Shown: piece after piece, positions 8,127 through 17,664 of the stretch
Numbering within the stretch: the first letter of the stretch is position 1
Layout of the letters: every line of letters starts with the position of its first letter
Assembly: GCA_030428255.1 (NCBI GenBank)
Contig: JAUIBT010000012.1
Span: forward strand, 43,366 to 107,365
Direction of reading: 5' to 3'
Source of the DNA: Alphaproteobacteria bacterium
GTDB taxonomy: Bacteria; Pseudomonadota; Alphaproteobacteria; UBA7985; JAUIBT01
Length of the DNA: 64,000 nucleotides
Program-made: the position numbers and the translations under genes
Notes under the pieces: model-generated
What the model was told of the DNA's origin: nothing
Databases searched by the model: none
The model's input: only the letters and a program-made list of their open reading frames with translations

Positions 8127-9392
8127 CTAGCGCTTGGGCGTGTGCCAGTCGCTCTTGGCAGAGCGGCGGCGCAACCTTAGGGCCAGGCCCAGCGCGACAC
8201 CGACGCCAATAGCCACCGTCAGATCAACCAATACCGTCAAGACCAAGGTCAAAAGCAGCAAGCCCTTGTCCTCGATGCGTGCCTTGGCATGATCCTTCCA
8301 TTTGTGCGGCTCGCTCATGTTCCAGGCGGTCAGCATCAGCAGCCCGGCCAGCGCTGGCATGGCCATGTAGCCCGCCCAAGGCGCGGCCACCAGCATGATG
8401 ATCAGGATCGCGACGGCATGGACGATGCCCGAAATCGGCGTCCGGCCACCGGCGCGAATGTTGGTGGCAGTGCGGGCGATGGCTCCGGTGGCAGGCAGGC
8501 CCATGAACAGCGCCGAGGCCAGGTTCGCAACGCCCTGAGCGGTCAGCTCAGCGTTGGGTCGGTGGTTGCCGTCAGTCATGCGGTCGGCCACCATGGCCGA
8601 CAGCAAGGACTCGACCCCCGCCAAGAAGGCGATGACCAAGGCCGAAGGAAACAGCTCGCTGATGCGCGCCCAGCTAAAATCGGGCAGGCGCGGCCAGGGC
8701 AGTGGCGCAGAGGGCAGGGCGCCATAGCGGCCCGCCAGCGTATCCACCGGCCAGCCCAGCAGCAGCACCAAGCCAGAGACCAGCCCAATCGCCACGATCA
8801 AGCCCGGCCACTTGGGTGCCGCCCGTCGTAAGCCAATAATCAACACCATGGTCAACAGGCCCGCACCCAGCGCAAACAGGCTGAGTTGGCCGCGCGCCTG
8901 CCACAAGACCGGCAGCTTTTCCAGAAAGTCAGCGGGCAGGTTGGTCGGATGCAGACCCAGAAGATTTGCGAGCTGAGAGGTGGCGATGATCACCGCTATT
9001 CCGATGGTAAAGCCCTGCACCACGGCATCAGGAATGAAGGCAATCAGGCGACCAGCACGAAAGTAGCCCGCCAACAGCAGGATCAGGCCCGCCATAAAGG
9101 TCGCCATGACCAGCCCGTCATAGCCGTGCTCGGCGATTACGCCGAACACCACCACGATAAATGCGCCGGTCGGGCCGCCGATCTGCACCGGACTGCCACC
9201 CAGCAGCGAGATGAAGAAACCAGCAACGATCGCGGTGATCAGGCCCGACTGAGGGCTGGCCCCCGAGGCAATGGCGATGGCTAGGCTCAGCGGCAGGGCG
9301 ACCAAGGCCACCGACAAGCCCGCGAGCAGATCGGCACGGAACAGCGAAAAGCTGTAGGATTTCAGCAGGGGGAACAAAATGGGCTGGCGCAT
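8127..9392 (-). CDS. SulP-family inorganic anion transporter lacking a STAS domain
   Basis: 421 residues from the ATG giving MRQPILFPLLKSYSFSLF; an upstream in-frame start at 9476 adds 28 poorly conserved polar residues. The block LAGLSVALVALPLSLAIAIASG is the SulP signature region near the first span, and GGPTGAFIVVVFG the second conserved block. The chain stops soon after the last membrane span (SAKSDWHTPKR) and has no C-terminal STAS domain, unlike typical sulfate permeases of about 550 residues. Likely role: uptake or exchange of sulfate, bicarbonate or another anion across the inner membrane. It is divergent from glgP and appears monocistronic. Confidence 0.85.
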   Translation of the reverse strand: MRQPILFPLLKSYSFSLFRADLLAGLSVALVALPLSLAIAIASGASPQSGLITAIVAGFFISLLGGSPVQIGGPTGAFIVVVFGVIAEHGYDGLVMATFMAGLILLLAGYFRAGRLIAFIPDAVVQGFTIGIAVIIATSQLANLLGLHPTNLPADFLEKLPVLWQARGQLSLFALGAGLLTMVLIIGLRRAAPKWPGLIVAIGLVSGLVLLLGWPVDTLAGRYGALPSAPLPWPRLPDFSWARISELFPSALVIAFLAGVESLLSAMVADRMTDGNHRPNAELTAQGVANLASALFMGLPATGAIARTATNIRAGGRTPISGIVHAVAILIIMLVAAPWAGYMAMPALAGLLMLTAWNMSEPHKWKDHAKARIEDKGLLLLTLVLTVLVDLTVAIGVGVALGLALRLRRRSAKSDWHTPKR

Positions 9393-9538
9393 AACAGGGG
9401 CTTGGGTTTGGTGTTGACTGGCAGGTGCCTCGACGGTGCGCGCACGCTCTACGCAATTTCTAACATTAAATGTCACTTATCGAACAATTTCGAAGATTTT
9501 GCGCTGTACCTTGCGACGAATTTCTTTAGGATGCGCCC

Positions 9539-9578
9539 GGCAAGATAGGGCTCACCTTAAGAAGCTGCCGATCTTGCC
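9539..9578 (+). promoter_or_regulatory. Inverted repeat in the leader of the glycogen operon
   Basis: GGCAAGAT at 9539-9546 is repeated inverted as ATCTTGCC at 9571-9578, about 77 nt before the glgP start. It could be an RNA hairpin in the 5' leader or an operator. The 24-nt spacing makes a strong hairpin uncertain. Function is inference only. Confidence 0.35.
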
Positions 9579-9654
9579 ATGCATAGCGCAAATGCTAGGC
9601 TTGAAACAAGAATCCATCCTTGGCCCTAACTTCTGTCAGTAAAGACCCGTCTTT

Positions 9655-12090
9655 ATGTCTTCATCCTCCTTGCCCAGCACTCAGCGCCAAGCTGCGAGCG
9701 CCACTCGTGAACCGCTGAGCGCGCGTATCTTGAACAAGCTCGCCTATTCGCTGGGCACCTCGCCCAAAGATGCAAGCCTGTTCGATTGGCGTATGGCTTT
9801 GTCGCTGGCACTGCGCGACGACGTGGTGGATGTCTGGTCTGCCAGCCTGGAGACGCAGCGCCAGGCCAAGGTCAAGCGGGTCTATTACCTGTCGATGGAG
9901 TTCTTGATCGGGCGGCTGATCGAGGACGTGGCCATCAATATGGAGATCGAAGCCGAAGCCCGCGCGGCAATCGCCGAGCTGGGCCAGGACTACGACACGC
10001 TGGTAGCCAACGAGCCCGACGCAGCCTTGGGCAACGGCGGATTGGGTCGCCTGGCGGCCTGTTTCATGGAGTCTCTGGCGACCTTGGACATGCCCGCTAT
10101 GGGCTATGGCATTCGCTATGAGCACGGCCTGTTCAAGCAGCGCTTTGAGCATGGGCGGCAGGTCGAGAGCGCCGAAGACTGGCTGAGCCAGCGCCACGCT
10201 TGGGAGTTCGAGCGCCCCTATGCCTCCTATGCGATCGGCTTCGGCGGGCATGTCAGTGACAGCGACCAAGGCCGGGTCTGGCAGCCAAGCGAACGGGTGA
10301 TTGCGGTTGCCTATGACACGCCAATTGTCGGCTGGCGCGGGCGCTGGGCCAACACTCTGCGGCTCTGGTCGGCCAAGCCCGAGACCTTGTTTGACCTGCA
10401 CACCTTCAACCGTGGCGACTATCTGGGTGCCAGTCACTCCGAGGCTCTGGCGCGCGCCATCTCCCGGGTGCTCTATCCCGACGACAGCACCGACGCGGGC
10501 AAAGAACTGCGCTTGCGTCAGGAGTATTTCTTTACCGCTGCCTCGATCCAAGACGTGATCCGCCGCTTGCTGCGTGAGGGCCACCGTATTGAGGAGCTGG
10601 ACCGCTACGCTGCCATGCAGCTCAACGATACTCACCCGGCCATCGCGGGCCCGGAGCTGATCCGCTTGCTGGAAGATGAGCACGGCTTGCCCTTTGAACA
10701 CGCGGTCGAGTTGGCGCGCAAGACCCTGGGCTATACCAATCACACCTTGCTGCCCGAAGCGCTGGAGCGCTGGCCGGTCGATCTGTTTGGCCGCATTCTG
10801 CCGCGCCACTTGGAGATCATTCAAGGCATCCAGAACCTGCATTTCCAAACCACAGGCAGCTTTGAATGCATCATCGAGCACGGCTCGGTAAAGATGGGCG
10901 AGCTGGCCTTTATCATGGCTCACAAGGTCAACGGCGTTTCCGCGTTGCACTCAGAGCTGGTCAAGAAGACGGTCTTCTCTGCGCTGCACGAGGTTTATCC
11001 AGATCGCATCATCAACCAGACCAACGGCGTGACACCGCGCCGCTGGCTCTATGCCTGCAATCCGCCGCTGCGCGCGGCTATCGATGGCGCACTGGGCGGC
11101 GACTGGCCCGGGCAGCTTGAGCGCCTTGAAGGGCTGGTGCCGCTGGCCCAGGACGCGGGATTCCAACACGAGGTGCGCGCAGCCAAGGCACAGAACAAGG
11201 CGCGCTTGGTCGATTGGATCAAGAGCCGCGACGGCATCGCGCTCAATCCAGACGCCCTGTTTGATGTGCAGGTTAAGCGCATCCATGAATACAAGCGCCA
11301 GCTTTTGAATATCCTTGAGACCATCGCCTTTTGGAACGCGCTGAAAGCCGACCCCAGCCTGCAAGCGCCAGCGCGGGTGAAGGTCTTCGGCGGCAAGGCC
11401 GCGCCCGGCTATCACGTCGCCAAAGAGATCATTCACCTGATCAACGATGTGGCCAAGACCTTGAACGCAGACCCGGCCACCCGCGACCGCCTGCAGGTGG
11501 CCTTCCCACCGAACTACAACGTCACCATGGCCGAGCAAGTCATCCCAGCCGCCGACCTGTCCGAGCAAATCTCGACAGCGGGCAAGGAGGCCTCGGGCAC
11601 GGGCAACATGAAGTTTGCCCTCAATGGCGCGCTAACCATCGGCACGTTGGACGGCGCCAACGTCGAGATTCGCGAGCATGTGGGGCCTGAGAATTTCTTC
11701 CTGTTCGGCCTGACCGCTGAGGAGGTGGTGCAGCGCCGCTTGCAGCCCGAATTCTCGCGCAATGCCATTCAGGCTAGCCCACGCCTGGTGCAGGTCTTGG
11801 ATCAAATCGCAGGTGGTGCCTTCTCGCCAGAGGATCGCCACCGCCACGCGGGCATCGTCCATCGCCTCTACGAGCACGATTATTTCCTCGTAAGCTGCGA
11901 TTTTGATGCATACTATGAGACGCAGCGCCAGGTTGATGCTGCTTATTGCGATCCTCAGGGGTGGGCGGCCAAGGCAATTTTAAACGTGGCCCACATGGGC
12001 TGGTTCTCCTCAGACCGGACCATAGGCGGCTATGCCAAGGATGTCTGGGGGCTGCAACCCCTGGCCCAGCGGCAAGACAAAGCCGCCTAG
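9655..12090 (+). CDS. glgP: Glycogen (alpha-glucan) phosphorylase
   Basis: 811 residues, the normal bacterial GlgP length. The PLP-binding Lys is at about residue 653 within GTGNMKFALNGALTIGTLDG, and the N-terminal block YLSMEFLIGR is typical of the GT35 family. It removes glucosyl units from glycogen with phosphate to give glucose-1-phosphate. First gene of the operon glgP-glgB-glgC-glgA-glgX-pgm, all on the plus strand with gaps of at most about 150 nt. Putting the degradative phosphorylase first, in the same transcript as the synthetic genes, suggests that the whole cycle is induced together. Confidence 0.97.
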   Translation: MSSSSLPSTQRQAASATREPLSARILNKLAYSLGTSPKDASLFDWRMALSLALRDDVVDVWSASLETQRQAKVKRVYYLSMEFLIGRLIEDVAINMEIEAEARAAIAELGQDYDTLVANEPDAALGNGGLGRLAACFMESLATLDMPAMGYGIRYEHGLFKQRFEHGRQVESAEDWLSQRHAWEFERPYASYAIGFGGHVSDSDQGRVWQPSERVIAVAYDTPIVGWRGRWANTLRLWSAKPETLFDLHTFNRGDYLGASHSEALARAISRVLYPDDSTDAGKELRLRQEYFFTAASIQDVIRRLLREGHRIEELDRYAAMQLNDTHPAIAGPELIRLLEDEHGLPFEHAVELARKTLGYTNHTLLPEALERWPVDLFGRILPRHLEIIQGIQNLHFQTTGSFECIIEHGSVKMGELAFIMAHKVNGVSALHSELVKKTVFSALHEVYPDRIINQTNGVTPRRWLYACNPPLRAAIDGALGGDWPGQLERLEGLVPLAQDAGFQHEVRAAKAQNKARLVDWIKSRDGIALNPDALFDVQVKRIHEYKRQLLNILETIAFWNALKADPSLQAPARVKVFGGKAAPGYHVAKEIIHLINDVAKTLNADPATRDRLQVAFPPNYNVTMAEQVIPAADLSEQISTAGKEASGTGNMKFALNGALTIGTLDGANVEIREHVGPENFFLFGLTAEEVVQRRLQPEFSRNAIQASPRLVQVLDQIAGGAFSPEDRHRHAGIVHRLYEHDYFLVSCDFDAYYETQRQVDAAYCDPQGWAAKAILNVAHMGWFSSDRTIGGYAKDVWGLQPLAQRQDKAA

Positions 12091-12141
12091 AGCTGCAAAG
12101 CTGAAGCCAGAGCCCCGCGAGGCAAAAGAAGGAAAGACCCG

Positions 12142-14349
12142 ATGTCCGAGACGCCAGACGCAGCGCTTCACCGCTTGGTCGAAGGGGCTCAACCTGATCC
12201 CTTTGCGCTCTTGGGCCTGCACGATGATGGCCAGGGGGGCAGCCTGCTGCGCGTGCTGTTGCCGCAAGCCGAGCGCATCGTGGTTCTGGACCCTGAAGAC
12301 GCTGATTTTGCGCTCGAGCTGCCCGAGCGGCCCGGCTTTGCAGGGCTGTTCGAAGGCCCGGTCCCAGCAGCCCTGGCCGCGCGCCGCACCTACCGCTTGC
12401 GCGCTGAGGCTGGTCACGGGTCTTGGGTGTTTGACGATCCCTACCGCTTTGGCCCGGTGCTGGGCGAACTTGACGAGCACCTGATCAGTGAGGGCGCACA
12501 CCGCCGCTTGTGGCAGGTGCTGGGCGCCCACCCCATGACCCACGAGGGCTCAGAAGGCGTCCACTTTGCCGTTTGGGCACCCAATGCGCAGCGCGTATCA
12601 GTGGTGGGCAACTTCAACGCTTGGGACGGGCGACGCAATCCCATGCGCGGGCGCGGCCACACCGGCGTTTGGGAGATTTTCATTCCAGGCCTGGGTGAAG
12701 GCGAGATCTATAAGTACGAGATCATCGGCAAGGATGGGCAGTTGCTGCCGCAAAAGGCTGACCCCTTTGGCTTTGGGGCGGAGCATCCTCCGGCGACGGG
12801 CTCGGTGGTACGCCGCTTGGATCAGCACACTTGGGGCGATCAAGGCTGGATGGACAAGCGCGCGGCACGCAATCACATCGACAAGCCGATCTCGATCTAT
12901 GAGGTGCACCTGGGCTCTTGGAAAAAAGTGCCCGAAGATGGCGACCGCGCTCTGTCCTATGCCGAGCACGCGCGCGACCTGGTGGCCTACGCTGAAGATA
13001 TGGGCTTTACCCACATCGAACTCATGCCCATCAGCGAGTTTCCCTTTGATGGCTCTTGGGGCTACCAGCCGGTGGGCATGTACGCGCCGACCGTGCGCTT
13101 TGGCGACCTGGAGGCCTTCCGGGCTCTTGTCGAGGCCTGTCACGCCAGCGAGCTGGGCTTGATCATCGACTGGGTTCCGGGCCACTTTCCTGAAGACGCC
13201 CACGGCTTGGCGCAATTCGACGGCACGCCGCTGTATGAGCACGCCGACCGCCGCGAGGGCTTCCACCCCGACTGGAACACGCTGATCTATAACTATGGTC
13301 GGCGCGAGGTGTCGAACTACTTGATCGCCAATGCGCTCTATTGGCTGCAAGAGCACCATGTTGACGGCCTGCGGGTCGATGCGGTGGCCTCGATGCTCTA
13401 CCGCGATTATTCGCGCCAGCCCGGCGAGTGGGTGCCCAACGTGTTTGGCGGGCGCGAAAACCTGGAGGCCATCGACTTCCTGCGACGCATGAACGAGGTC
13501 GTTTACGCCGAAGCGCCTGGCATTATGACCGTGGCAGAGGAATCCACGGCGTTTGGCGGCGTATCGGCACCGACCGACACGGGCGGGCTGGGCTTTGGCT
13601 ATAAGTGGAATATGGGCTGGATGAACGATACCCTGTCCTACATCAGCAAAGACCCCATCTATCGCAAGTATCATCATCACAAGATGACCTTCGGGCTGCA
13701 CTACGCTTTTTCGGAAAACTTCATTTTGCCGCTGAGCCACGATGAGGTGGTGCACGGCAAGGGCTCTTTGTTGGAGCGCATGCCGGGCGGCGGGGAAGAA
13801 AAGTTCGCCAATCTGCGCGCTTACTTCGGCTTCATGTGGGGCCATCCGGGCAAGAAGCTGCTGTTCATGGGCAGTGAGTTCGCCCAAGGCGGCGAGTGGA
13901 ACCACAATCACAGCCTCGATTGGCACTTGCTGGCCCACGCTTGGCACCAAGGCGTGCAAAGCTTGGTGCGCGATTTGAACCAGGTCTATCGCGATGTTCC
14001 GGCGCTGCACCAGCTCGACTGCAAGCCGCAGGGCTTTGAGTGGGTTGAAGAAGGCGCGCACGAAGAGTCGGTTTTCGCCTGGTTGCGTTATGACGTGGCG
14101 CGCCAACGCCCGGTGCTGGTGGTGAGCAACTTCACCCCCGTCGAGCGGCGTGATCGGCGCATCGGCGTTCCCTGCCAGGGCTATTGGGCCGAGCGCATCA
14201 ACACCGATTCTCACCACTACGGCGGCGGCGGACGCGGCAATATGGGCGGTGTGCATGCGCAAGCTGTGGCGGCCTCGGGGCGGCCCTATTCGCTGACCTT
14301 GACCTTGCCGCCGCTTTCAACGCTGATTTTCGAATTTCAGGGCGGCTAG
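12142..14349 (+). CDS. glgB: 1,4-alpha-glucan branching enzyme
   Basis: 735 residues with the full GlgB arrangement: an N-terminal domain, a CBM48 domain with FAVWAPNAQRVSVVGNFN, then the GH13 barrel. The nucleophile is Asp413 in GLRVDAVASMLYRD and the acid/base is Glu466 in VAEESTAFGG; HDEVVHGKGSL is the late conserved block. It cleaves alpha-1,4 chains and rejoins them as alpha-1,6 branches. It starts about 50 nt after glgP behind a GAAGGAAAG ribosome-binding site. Confidence 0.97.
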   Translation: MSETPDAALHRLVEGAQPDPFALLGLHDDGQGGSLLRVLLPQAERIVVLDPEDADFALELPERPGFAGLFEGPVPAALAARRTYRLRAEAGHGSWVFDDPYRFGPVLGELDEHLISEGAHRRLWQVLGAHPMTHEGSEGVHFAVWAPNAQRVSVVGNFNAWDGRRNPMRGRGHTGVWEIFIPGLGEGEIYKYEIIGKDGQLLPQKADPFGFGAEHPPATGSVVRRLDQHTWGDQGWMDKRAARNHIDKPISIYEVHLGSWKKVPEDGDRALSYAEHARDLVAYAEDMGFTHIELMPISEFPFDGSWGYQPVGMYAPTVRFGDLEAFRALVEACHASELGLIIDWVPGHFPEDAHGLAQFDGTPLYEHADRREGFHPDWNTLIYNYGRREVSNYLIANALYWLQEHHVDGLRVDAVASMLYRDYSRQPGEWVPNVFGGRENLEAIDFLRRMNEVVYAEAPGIMTVAEESTAFGGVSAPTDTGGLGFGYKWNMGWMNDTLSYISKDPIYRKYHHHKMTFGLHYAFSENFILPLSHDEVVHGKGSLLERMPGGGEEKFANLRAYFGFMWGHPGKKLLFMGSEFAQGGEWNHNHSLDWHLLAHAWHQGVQSLVRDLNQVYRDVPALHQLDCKPQGFEWVEEGAHEESVFAWLRYDVARQRPVLVVSNFTPVERRDRRIGVPCQGYWAERINTDSHHYGGGGRGNMGGVHAQAVAASGRPYSLTLTLPPLSTLIFEFQGG

Positions 14350-14496
14350 GCCCGCTCGCTCACAAGGTGCGTACCGCGTACCAGGTGCGTAACGCGCAAC
14401 AGGACGCCTAAGGCGCACTAAGGCTCACAAAGAAGCCAAATCATATCTGGAACCGCCACGGGCAGACCGCCCAAAGCGGCCACAAAAGGAGGGACT

Positions 14497-15756
14497 ATGG
14501 AACGCAACTATCAACGTTTGTCGCAACAAACGATGGCTTTTGTCTTGGCCGGTGGCCGGGGCAGTCGCTTGAAGGAGCTGACCGATCGGCGTGCCAAGCC
14601 CGCGGTCTATTTCGGCGGCAAGAGCCGCATCATCGACTTTGCGCTCTCGAACGCGGTCAACTCGGGCATTCGCCGGATCGGGGTGGCCACCCAGTACAAA
14701 GCGCACTCGCTCATCCGTCACTTGCAACGCGGCTGGTCCTTCTTCCGCGCCGAGCGCAACGAATTTTTGGACATTCTGCCAGCCTCTCAGCAGCTCAATG
14801 AGGAGAACTGGTACAAGGGCACGGCCGACGCGGTGACCCAAAACATTGATATTCTGCGCGCCTATGGACCCAAGTACATTCTGGTTCTGGCGGGCGACCA
14901 TATCTATAAGCAAGACTATTCGGTCATGATCCACCAGCACGTGCAGTCGGGCGCGGATGTGACCGTCGGCTGTATCGAGGTGCCGCGCATGGAGGCCACA
15001 GGCTTTGGCGTGATGAAGGTCGATGACAACGACAAGATCTTGGACTTTGTCGAAAAGCCCGCCGATCCGCCAGCCATGCCCGGCCATCCCGACCTGGCAC
15101 TGGCCAGCATGGGCATTTACGTCTTTGAGGCCGAGCTGTTGTACGAGCTGCTGCTGGCCGACGCCGCCAATCCCCTTTCCAGCAACGATTTTGGCAAGGA
15201 CATCATCCCCCAATTGGTGGCCAAGGGCGCAGCGGTCGCGCACCCCTTCAGCCGCTCTTGCGTGCGCTCGGGCATGGAGCCGGAGCCCTATTGGCGCGAT
15301 GTGGGCACGATTGATGCCTTTTGGCAGGCCAACATCGACCTGACCGATTTCACGCCCGAATTAGACCTCTACGACAGCGATTGGCCGATTTGGACCTATT
15401 CAGAGCTGACGCCGCCAGCCAAGTTCATACACAACGAAGAGGGACGGCGCGGGCATGCTCTGTCGTCCATGGTCTCGGGCGGCTGTATCATTTCCGGCTC
15501 GCAGCTTCACCGTTGCCTCTTGTTCACCGGCGTACACACCCACTCCTTTTCCCAGCTTGAGGGCGTAATCGCCATGCCGCACGTGGTGATTAAGCGCAAC
15601 GCGCGCCTGACCAATGTTGTGATCGACAAGGATGTGGTGATCCCCGAGGGCCTGGTCGTGGGCGAAGACCCAGAGCTGGACGCCAGCCGCTTCCGCCGGT
15701 CGGAAAATGGGGTCTGCCTGATCACCAAACCCATGATTGACCGTTTGGAACTTTAG
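14497..15756 (+). CDS. glgC: Glucose-1-phosphate adenylyltransferase (ADP-glucose pyrophosphorylase)
   Basis: 419 residues. The nucleotidyltransferase motif [20 protein letters not shown] is near residue 18, and the sugar-phosphate region FVEKP lies in the middle, followed by a C-terminal left-handed beta-helix. The enzyme makes ADP-glucose from glucose-1-phosphate and ATP and is normally the allosterically regulated step. A strong AAAAGGAGG site precedes the ATG. The 147-nt spacer after glgB contains short GGTGCGTA-type repeats. glgA begins 5 nt downstream. Confidence 0.97.
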   Translation: MERNYQRLSQQTMAFVLAGGRGSRLKELTDRRAKPAVYFGGKSRIIDFALSNAVNSGIRRIGVATQYKAHSLIRHLQRGWSFFRAERNEFLDILPASQQLNEENWYKGTADAVTQNIDILRAYGPKYILVLAGDHIYKQDYSVMIHQHVQSGADVTVGCIEVPRMEATGFGVMKVDDNDKILDFVEKPADPPAMPGHPDLALASMGIYVFEAELLYELLLADAANPLSSNDFGKDIIPQLVAKGAAVAHPFSRSCVRSGMEPEPYWRDVGTIDAFWQANIDLTDFTPELDLYDSDWPIWTYSELTPPAKFIHNEEGRRGHALSSMVSGGCIISGSQLHRCLLFTGVHTHSFSQLEGVIAMPHVVIKRNARLTNVVIDKDVVIPEGLVVGEDPELDASRFRRSENGVCLITKPMIDRLEL

Positions 15757-15761
15757 GCCCC

Positions 15762-17663
15762 ATGCAGCTCCTTTACCTGGCTTCCGAGTGTGCCCCCTTC
15801 ATTAAGACCGGCGGCCTGGCCGATGTCATCGGCGCGGTGCCCAAGGCACTGTCAGCGTTGGGCTTGCGCAGCCGCATCCTGCTGCCTGCCTATCGCGCGC
15901 TGGATAGCGTGGCCGCCGGAGGGCGTCAGGTCTGGCAGCACGACGCGCTGTTCGGCGGGCCTGCGCGCTTGCTGGCCTGCGAGGCGCAGGGGCTGGAGCT
16001 GTTGCTGTTGGATGCACCGCATCTCTACCATCGTGACGGCGGGCCCTATCAGGACCTCGGCGGGCGAGACTACGACGACAATGCTCAGCGCTTTGCCGCC
16101 CTGGCTTGGGTCGGCGCGCAGGTGGCGATTCAGGGCGTAGACAGTTGGCGGCCTGATCTGGTACATGCGCACGATTGGCAGGCCAGCTTGGTGGCGGCCT
16201 ACCTGGAGCAAATGCCGGGCGCGGTGCCGCCCTGCATCACCACCATTCACAACATCGCTTTTCAGGGGCTGTTTGATCCTGGCTTAATGCCCGAACTGGG
16301 GCTGTCGGGGGCGTTGTTCAAGCCCGACGGCCTGGAGTTCTATGGCCGTTTGGGATTTTTGAAAGCGGGCCTGGTTTACAGCCATGCTGTGACCACCGTC
16401 AGCCCCACCTATGCCAAGGAGCTGATGCGCCCCGAGTTCGGCATGGGGCTGGAGGGGGTGTTGCACGCGCGCCAGGCGGCGTTCCACGGCATTTTGAACG
16501 GCATCGATCTGGAGGCCTGGAACCCGGCAGACGACCTCCATTTGGCCGCGCCCTATAGCGCGGATGATCTGGCGGGCAAGGTGGTCAATAAGGAAGCCTT
16601 GTCCAAGCGCTTTGGCATCGTGCCAGCGCCCGACCAGCCGCTGTTTTGCGTAATCAGCCGCCTGACCCGGCAAAAGGGCCTGGACCTGCTGCTGAACGCC
16701 ATCCCGGCCTTGGTGGGACGCGGTGCCAAGCTGGTCATATTGGGCACAGGCGACAGCGACCTGGAGGCGGGCTTTAAGGCCGCCGCGCGCTCCTACCCAG
16801 AGGCGGTGGGCTGCGTGATCGGCTATGACGAGGGCCTGTCGCACCTCATGCAGGGTGGGGCCGACGCCATCCTTATTCCCTCGCGCTTTGAGCCCTGCGG
16901 CCTGACCCAGCTCTATGGCCTGCGCTATGGCACGCTGCCGGTTGTCGCGCGCACCGGCGGGTTGGCCGATACGGTGATCGACGCCAATCAGGCGGCTTTG
17001 GCGCGCGGTTGGGCGACCGGCGTGCTGCACGACGCGGACCACTTTGACGCTCTGCTGGAAGGGCTGTTTCGGGCCTGCGATCTTTATTCTCAGCCCGAGC
17101 GCTGGCGGGCCATGGTGCAGGCGGCCATGAGCCATCCGGTGGGCTGGCAGGAGTCAGCCTTGGCATATCGCGCGCTCTATCGCCAAGTTCTGGGCGTGCC
17201 GGCAGATGGGGAGCCGACCACCCCCGATCTGGCCAACCCCGAGCCGAAGACTTCGGAGCAGGCGGCTGCACCAGTGGCCAAGACAAGCGCTATTCCAAGA
17301 CTGCCGAAAGCGGCGGCTGATGACACCAAAGCAGACAAGGCAAAAGCAGCGGGTGCCAAATCCGACGATGCCAATTCTGACGATGCCAAATCCGATGATG
17401 CGACGCCGCCCAAGGCCCCGCCGCGCACGCGCGCCAAACGCGCCGCAGCGCCAGCATCGCTCAAGTCTGCGACGCTGACACCAGCGCCGCCTAGGACCTC
17501 CAAACTCAAGGCTCCCAAGTTGGAAGGGCCCATGTCGCAGGCAGCGAAGGCCAAACCGGCCAAAGCGCAATCTGCCAAGTCCAAGGCCACCAAAGCCCAG
17601 GCTACCGAAGCCCAGGCCACCAAAACCAAGGCCGCGACGCGCCAAACCCGTGAGCAGGACTAG
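15762..17663 (+). CDS. glgA: Glycogen synthase with a long Lys/Ala/Pro-rich C-terminal extension
   Basis: 633 residues. The GT5 catalytic core spans about residues 1-478: KTGGLADV (15-22) is the ADP-glucose-binding loop, and SRFEPCGLTQLYGLRYG lies near residue 374, both as in ordinary GlgA of about 477 residues. After ALYRQVLGVP (471-480) comes a tail of about 155 residues rich in Ala, Lys, Pro, Asp, Ser and Thr, ending in AKAKPAKAQ-like low-complexity repeats. The tail looks disordered and histone-H1-like in composition. It adds ADP-glucose to the growing glucan. The tail could bind glucan, partner enzymes or anionic polymers, but no function is known. It overlaps the GTG alternative start of glgX. 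Confidence 0.95.
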   Translation: MQLLYLASECAPFIKTGGLADVIGAVPKALSALGLRSRILLPAYRALDSVAAGGRQVWQHDALFGGPARLLACEAQGLELLLLDAPHLYHRDGGPYQDLGGRDYDDNAQRFAALAWVGAQVAIQGVDSWRPDLVHAHDWQASLVAAYLEQMPGAVPPCITTIHNIAFQGLFDPGLMPELGLSGALFKPDGLEFYGRLGFLKAGLVYSHAVTTVSPTYAKELMRPEFGMGLEGVLHARQAAFHGILNGIDLEAWNPADDLHLAAPYSADDLAGKVVNKEALSKRFGIVPAPDQPLFCVISRLTRQKGLDLLLNAIPALVGRGAKLVILGTGDSDLEAGFKAAARSYPEAVGCVIGYDEGLSHLMQGGADAILIPSRFEPCGLTQLYGLRYGTLPVVARTGGLADTVIDANQAALARGWATGVLHDADHFDALLEGLFRACDLYSQPERWRAMVQAAMSHPVGWQESALAYRALYRQVLGVPADGEPTTPDLANPEPKTSEQAAAPVAKTSAIPRLPKAAADDTKADKAKAAGAKSDDANSDDAKSDDATPPKAPPRTRAKRAAAPASLKSATLTPAPPRTSKLKAPKLEGPMSQAAKAKPAKAQSAKSKATKAQATEAQATKTKAATRQTREQD

Positions 17664-17664
17664 C

